Shown here: piece after piece, positions 58,726-64,000 of the stretch
Numbering within the stretch: the first letter of the stretch is position 1
Layout of the letters: each line of letters starts with the position of its first letter
NCBI GenBank assembly: GCA_905182985.1
Contig: CAJJDN010000077.1
Location: forward strand, 277,569-341,568
Direction of reading: 5' to 3'
DNA length: 64,000 nt
Source: Paramecium sonneborni
Taxonomy: Eukaryota; Ciliophora; Oligohymenophorea; Peniculida; Parameciidae
Made by a program: the position numbers and the translations under genes
Notes under the pieces: generated by a model
Databases searched by the model: none
The model's input: only the letters and a program-made list of their open reading frames with translations
What the model was told of the DNA's origin: nothing

Positions 58726-60251
58726 TCACTAACATTTTAAATCACTAACTCTTCTTGAATGTGTTCTTGTTGTAGTATTCTTATTAACCTTAGTATCCAA
58801 ACTTATTACAGAATATTTTGGCAAAATTTAAGTAATCATACTTTTTATAGGTGATATACCAAATATTCTACTTGAATTTGTTGAATTAAACATTCTTGTT
58901 GAAATTGGAGGAATTTACTCATTTATTCTTTCATTTCGATGACCATGATTAGCTATTTTTCTTAATATTTCTCTCCTTGTAGTCTTTTATTAAATAAAAT
59001 AATACAATTAAACGTTCCTTTAATATTTCAGGTCTTAATTTTTGAATTCCTTTATATGTAGCTGGACATAACAATTCTTATTTTGCTAATTTACTAAGAT
59101 CTTATGAAACATTTACTCCTTTATCAATTTAAACATGACATGTATAACAAACATTAAATTCCATTTCTAAGAATCCTGGATTCCCTAATAATTCTTTATA
59201 TTGAATATATTTTAATTTTGGAAATATCTTTCTAATTAAAGAAGGTATTAAATAGTTTTAATTCACTTATCTTAATTCTACATCTTATTTTACATCTAAT
59301 TTTTCAGCCATAGTTTTCTTTCTAAGAAGAATTTGTTTTTTCTTTTTTACCAATAATTTATCATTATCACCCATATGATCAAAATTCCAACTTTCAATTA
59401 TGTTTTTAATATATGTCTTCATTAAATCATTTTTATGAAATAGAGTATCACACATTTCACATTATGTATCTTTAAGAATATTTTTGTGTTATTTAAGAAT
59501 TAACTTTTCTTAATCAATAAAAGAAGGAAGACTTAAAGATTTCATATGAACTTATTCTTAAGTAGACCATTTTATATGAAAACAATTAGTAAGCCAAATT
59601 TAACCAGTATTATCTATTTTAACCTCTAATATCATTCTAATAATTTTAGATTTCCATTTCATTAAATCATTACCATGAGATGCTATTGTTGCACTAAAAT
59701 GTTCAAGTCTTTCTGTTAAAAATTTACTATTTATTTATTGAGCCAAAGTTCCATCTCTTTCATGAGTTAATGCTCTTTAATAAATATCTATTGACTTATC
59801 ATCAATCATAAAGTTACTCTCAAACCTTTCAAATAATGTTTAATTCTAACTCCATTAAATTATTATAGTAAAATTCTTATTACCTTTTGGATATATAAAC
59901 CTTTATAAAATCCCATCTTTTTAACCCTCTTCCTAAAAGAACTTAGTTAATCTCTCCTTATTAAACACTTATAATTCCTATTTAGTTCTCCAAATTGCCA
60001 CTATCTCTTGATTTAATCCTTAAAAATAACTGCGAATATAATTGTCATCCAATTTCATTCTTGATTTCATTCTCACCTAAGCTTTCTTACTGAAAAACCA
60101 TTATTTTGGAATCGAATTCTCATAAAATATTGTATCCGGAACATTTGCAGATAAGACTAAATCACTTTTTATTCTTACAATAATCTCCTATTGGATTTTG
60201 AAAATGTAAAAAAGACAACAAATTTATTATTGGTTATTCGTGAATTTCCAT
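58726..60251 (-). CDS. Uncharacterised protein with two CxxC pairs, about 490 residues
   Basis: From ATG 60251: MEIHEQPIINLLSF, then after a 22-nt intron FLSANVPDTIFYENSIPKQW, ALTHERDGTLAQQINSKFLT, IIRMILEVKIDNTGQIWLTN, CEMCDTLFHKNDL, basic KKKKQILLRKK, and EMEFNVCYTCHVQIDKG. A second 22-nt intron (GTA...AAG) joins to ERL, TTRREILRKIANHGHRNERI and a Ser/Thr-rich tail. The two Cys pairs (CEMC, CYTC) about 120 residues apart could bind a metal. The wording is that of a conserved protein rather than low complexity, but I do not recognise the family. TGA 58726-58728. It is convergent to the mS34-like gene and shares strand with the ABCG gene just upstream (59 bp). Confidence 0.6.
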
Positions 60252-60309
60252 TTTATATTTTATATTATATACATTAATCTAATTCACTAATCACTTAATA
60301 CATTCAATA

Positions 60310-62214
60310 TCATTAGAGTTTTTATTTTAATCCATATAAGAATAGGAATGCCATCACTCTATATACTATTATATAACCAAATAATATTAAAGCACACCAC
60401 CACAATCCAATATCAAAACCATAAAGTTCTTCTGGATTTGTATCATATAATTTCCCTTCATATTCATTGTAAGACATTGCTTCAAATCCATATTTCATTG
60501 GACTTAAATATTACAACCATCCAATCCAAGGATAAAATGATTTTTGATTTGAATAAAATCCAGAAAAGATAATCAATGGAGTCACTATTGCTGGTACAAT
60601 ATTTAAGGCTAATTAAATATCTTTAAATGCAGCTCCAGCCATTAATCCTTAAAATAATAAATAAATATTCTTACCCATTGAATTGGAACATACAAAAACT
60701 AAAACTGACATCAATAGATGTGTTAACACAATTTCTCCAGAATAATCATTTAATCCTATCATCCAATAAGCTATAATCTATTAGATCAAAGGTGAAATAA
60801 CACAAAATGGTATTTCAATTAATTATTTTGCTAAAAAATAAGATTATGTTGTGTATAATTTTGAATTTTCTTCTCTCAAAAAAACTTCTCTTTCTACTGA
60901 AAAACTTAAAATACATGACATTATGGCATTCATTGTAAAATCTACACAGATAAAAAATAAAGCTAAAAAATTTTAAAATAATATTGATACCTCCTGATAT
61001 TGATAATAAATCTTCTAATTTACCACTGTTTCGACCAGATCCCCAAAATACACCTCCTTTGAGTAGTCCTAAGAAGATAGCTTACATAACTTTAGCTTTA
61101 AATTGCATATGATCTCTCATTATATTTTTAACTCCTCTTGAAGATATTTCACCAATTTAATAGGTAAATGTAGTTTCATTAGTTTTTAATGGTACATCTG
61201 AATTACAACAATTCGAAATTTCAGATTCAATATATTTTTGTAATTTCTATTGATAATTCTCAAAATATAAACTGTAATTCTCAACATTTTACTTGTCTTC
61301 AGAATGAGTGATAGATAAAAAATAATCCATAGGATTGGAATGTTCAGGACACTTAAATCCAAAACTACTAAAATGATTAATAATATTTTCTCTTGATCCT
61401 TAATATACTATTTTGCCTTAAACTAAAAGCATAATTCTGTCAAAAAGTAAGAATATATCTGAACTTGGTTAATGTATAGTGAAAATAATAGTTCTATCTT
61501 ACTCATCTGATAATTTTCTTAATTAATGGCTATAAATTAATGAGAATAAAATAATTACATAATTTAAAAAGCTGTAAAAGAGTCTAATCCTGAGGTTGGT
61601 TCATCAAGTAGGATGCAACTAGGATTGGAGACTAATTCGTAGCCAATAGAAGTCCTTTTTCGTTCACCTCCAGAAATACCTTTCATATTAATTCCTCCTA
61701 TATATGTATTCTGGCATCTTTCAAGTCTCATACATTTAAGTGTTTCAATAACTCGAGACTCTTTAACTTGATTATCGCTATATTTTAAATTAGCTGCAAA
61801 TTCAAGTGCTTCTTTTGGAGTCATAGTTTCCATTAAAACATCATTTTACATAACATATGAGGCAAACTTTGAGAACTTCTCGTAATCATAAGGACTACTA
61901 TTTGCCAATAATTGTCCAGTTAGTTTATTTGTTTTAGAATTAGAAATCCGACAAGCTAATACATTCAATAATGTTGTCTTTCCTGCTCCAGAACTTCCCA
62001 TTATTGCTGTTACATGCCCTCCAGGACATATTCCACTTATATTGTTAAGTATTACTCTACTCTCTAAATATATTCTTTAATAATTACTTATTTGATAGGT
62101 GATATTTTAGAAAACTAAATCAACAACTTTTCTACTTCGTAATGTTTTAGAAGTAGACGGTTCAGGTTTATTAGTATTTAGAGGAGCTATCTCTTGCTAA
62201 ATTGTTTCTATCAT
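60310..62214 (-). CDS. ABC transporter, ABCG (White) half-transporter, second copy
   Basis: ATG 62214 starts [20 protein letters not shown]. The nucleotide-binding domain has Walker [20 protein letters not shown]-loop [20 protein letters not shown], signature [20 protein letters not shown], Walker [18 protein letters not shown] and an H-loop TIHQPSSD-like segment. A membrane domain with about six helices follows, ending VVDLV...[19 protein letters not shown] as separate pieces and TGA 60310-60312. It is the paralogue of 19660-21526: same orientation, same motif wording (both read [12 protein letters not shown] and CQN near the signature) and the same intron position after the D-loop. About 610 residues. 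Substrate unknown. Confidence 0.88.
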
Positions 62215-62809
62215 ATATTCAATTATTATTCTTAATAATATTCTTGGAATTCAGAATACCAGATTTAACTTATTATGCTATTTTTATTTAATTATTCGAT
62301 TATAAAAGATACAATTATTATAGAGATTCAATTAAAGAGCATGATTTTATTCTTTTTTTTAATGATTTTAATATTTTATTAATTATGTTAATGTACATCT
62401 ATGTCAAATCTAAAAAAATTTGAATAATAGAGAATGAAACAGATAACTTAATTAAATTGGTAGGAAATTATTATATAATTCTGAAGTATTTAGTTTTTAG
62501 GTTTATTAAGTTACTAAAAGTTTTCTTGATTAATATTTAAATGTTTTTGTTTATGAAAATTGTGATAGTTTATTTTAGAAAATGGTTACGTTAAATAATT
62601 TATTACCTTAAATAAATTAAAAATCTTTTCTATTATAAAATTAGAATAATTTAGAATATTAATGTTTATAAATAGTTTTTATAACAGAGAAAAGTGAAGG
62701 AGATAATGTATATATGAATAATGAATTGAATAAAAGATTATAGAATTGAATGAGTATTATATAAAAGTATTAATAAAAAAAAGTATAATAAAAAATATAA
62801 TCACATAAA
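62215..62809. other. Intergenic between divergent genes
   Basis: About 595 bp between the starts of the ABCG gene (minus) and the right-edge gene (plus). AT-rich, no supported frame. It mirrors the long upstream region of the other ABCG gene (21527-22379), but no shared motif was established by eye. Confidence 0.45.
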
Positions 62810-64000
62810 ATGTCTTATAGTTCATAAAAATCTGTTTAATTAGAGGATTATAGAGAGATGGCAGTAGAATTATCGTAAAGTTTGATAGCAGTTCGTTCTA
62901 TAATAAGAGAGATTTTAAGACGTTCTAGTGTTGTTTTAGTAGAGAATCATCTTGAGTAAGCAATACCTTAAATGATGCCTAAATGGACACTATAATTTTC
63001 TGAGGATGTTGTTTCATTAGGCATACATGAACCTGATGAAATGATGACAGAGAAAATAAATTAAGGTTTAGTTCTGGAGACAGAACCAGAAATAAAAATA
63101 AGTGATTGTTGGAGAAGTTATATAGCAAATATTGATTTAAAGTTTCATTAGACAACACATACTAGTCATAGTGTCACAAAATCTCATTTCTCATTTAATC
63201 CAGGTTATTAAAGAAGTTCTGTAATAATAAAAAAAGCTTCGTAAATATTAAAAACTTAATTTGAACCATTTGAGCCAGAATTTGTGAATATGTATTAAAA
63301 AGTGGAAGAAGATCCTTTAGATTAAGGATTGAGATAGTAATTAGAGAGAGATTAATTTTTAAGATAATAGAAGTTGTAGGCAGAATAATAAAGAATAGCA
63401 GAGAAGAAAGAATAAATGAGATAGCTTAGATTATTAGTAAGTTCATTTACAGGAGATAAGAAATATACATTTGATTATGAAGGGAAATTTATGCCTTAGA
63501 ATATTCCTTAGGTTGAATAATTAGCACCTATTAGACCAAGAGTAAGTTCAATGGTATAGTTTTAAGAAAAGAATAAAGTTATTGAATTTGGTAAATCATT
63601 TGCTCATGTCAAAATTGAAGGAGATAAACCATTTTTAGGAAGTCAAATCAATTTCTAATAGAAATAGTAGTAAAATGTATTTGATCAAATTGAAGTAGCT
63701 AAAGGTGTTACATTGACAGAAGGTTATAATTAAAAATAAGGACCTTCATTCTCGAATAATTAGAATATATAATTATGGGAAGAGGGATTAAAATTAACCA
63801 AAAATGAATACTAATAATATGTATAGGGAATTTAATAAGGAGGAGTAAAATAATAAAAATTAATCCATGATACTTCTATCAATGATCTAGAACCATCTCG
63901 AGTGAATCTAAATACATCAATAGTAAATTCCTCAACTGTTAAGGAGGGTTCAATTCGAATAGATGGAAATATCAGCATTGAAGAATTGTTAATAACAGAA
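62810..64000 (+). CDS. Uncharacterised protein, N-terminal 397 residues (runs off right edge)
   Basis: A continuous intronless frame from ATG 62810 with many TAA/TAG Gln codons. It starts MSYSSQKSVQLEDYREMAVE, then IIREILRRSSVVL, a coiled-coil or helical Gln/Arg-rich stretch (LRQQLERDQFLRQQKLQAEQ, AEKKEQMRQLRLL), then SSFTGDKKYTFDYEGKFMPQ, VIEFGKSFAHVKIEG and an Asn/Gln-rich region. The tight FDYEGK block after the coil looks conserved, perhaps in a cilium or cytoskeleton protein, but I do not recognise the family. The C-terminus is outside the window. Confidence 0.6.

Larger units (their letters stand above)
56572..59034. repeat. Assembly duplication 4: 1231-bp direct repeat around a single N
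   Basis: The block 56572-57802 recurs as 57804-59034, apparently identical, separated by the N at 57803. It holds the WD40 gene 3' end, the whole mS34-like gene and the 3' part of the next minus-strand gene. So the WD40 tail (57804-58119), one mS34-like copy (58129-58579) and the fragment 57494-57802 are probably artefacts. Merging removes 1231 bp plus the N. Confidence 0.85.

Overview
The window reads as macronuclear DNA of a Paramecium-type ciliate. Three things in the sequence point there. (1) Every recognisable gene runs through many TAA and TAG codons at glutamine positions and ends only at TGA. (2) Genes are interrupted by introns of about 20-33 nt that start GTA and end TAG, or quite often AAG; removing them restores conserved protein frames. 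(3) Genes are tightly packed (stops of convergent genes 11-18 bp apart, one divergent pair 38 bp apart) in very AT-rich DNA. ORF finding with the standard code misses almost all of these genes, so the gene models here were read by hand with TGA as the only stop.

Layout, left to right. 1-8.6 kb: homospermidine synthase-like gene cut by the left edge, a Nudix hydrolase, a MYND-finger ubiquitin protease, a kintoun/DNAAF2-like dynein-arm assembly factor, a small CX9C protein and an unknown gene. 9-13 kb: an OSCA/TMEM63-like channel. 13.8-19.2 kb: a decayed protein kinase pseudogene, a cytosolic carboxypeptidase (CCP/AGBL-like) and an ankyrin-DHHC palmitoyltransferase. 19.7-27.4 kb: an ABCG half-transporter, a PP2C phosphatase, a chromodomain protein and a WDR59-like protein without WD40 repeats. 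30-41 kb: a 1333-residue type I membrane protein, a coiled-coil protein, a diacylglycerol kinase-like gene and a small unresolved gene. 41-50 kb: a 2-phosphoglycerate-kinase-like (LPA1-like) protein, a Cys-rich multi-pass membrane protein, an NDUFAF2/NDUFA12-like gene, a small membrane protein, riboflavin kinase and a small unknown gene. 50-57 kb: V-ATPase subunit a, a WD40 protein and an mS34-like mitoribosomal protein. 58-64 kb: an unknown protein with paired Cys motifs, a second ABCG transporter and an unknown gene cut by the right edge.

An important caveat is that four single-N gaps (29132, 38858, 54971, 57803) are each flanked by an apparently exact direct repeat of 1.1-1.3 kb. These look like contig ends that overlap but were not merged, not biological duplications. 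They create false extra copies or truncated copies of the 30.2 kb membrane protein, the DAG kinase, the WD40 gene, the mS34-like gene and the 58.7-60.3 kb gene. If merged, the window shrinks by about 4.77 kb.

The genes do not form an operon or a pathway cluster; this is ordinary eukaryotic gene order. A cilium theme recurs (kintoun, tubulin-processing carboxypeptidase), as expected for a ciliate. I found no convincing previously undescribed multi-gene system, no tRNA or rRNA, no CRISPR array and no intact mobile element. The most useful leads are the assembly duplications, the pseudokinase, the HSS-like gene, the short introns with AAG acceptors, and several genes with odd domain architecture.
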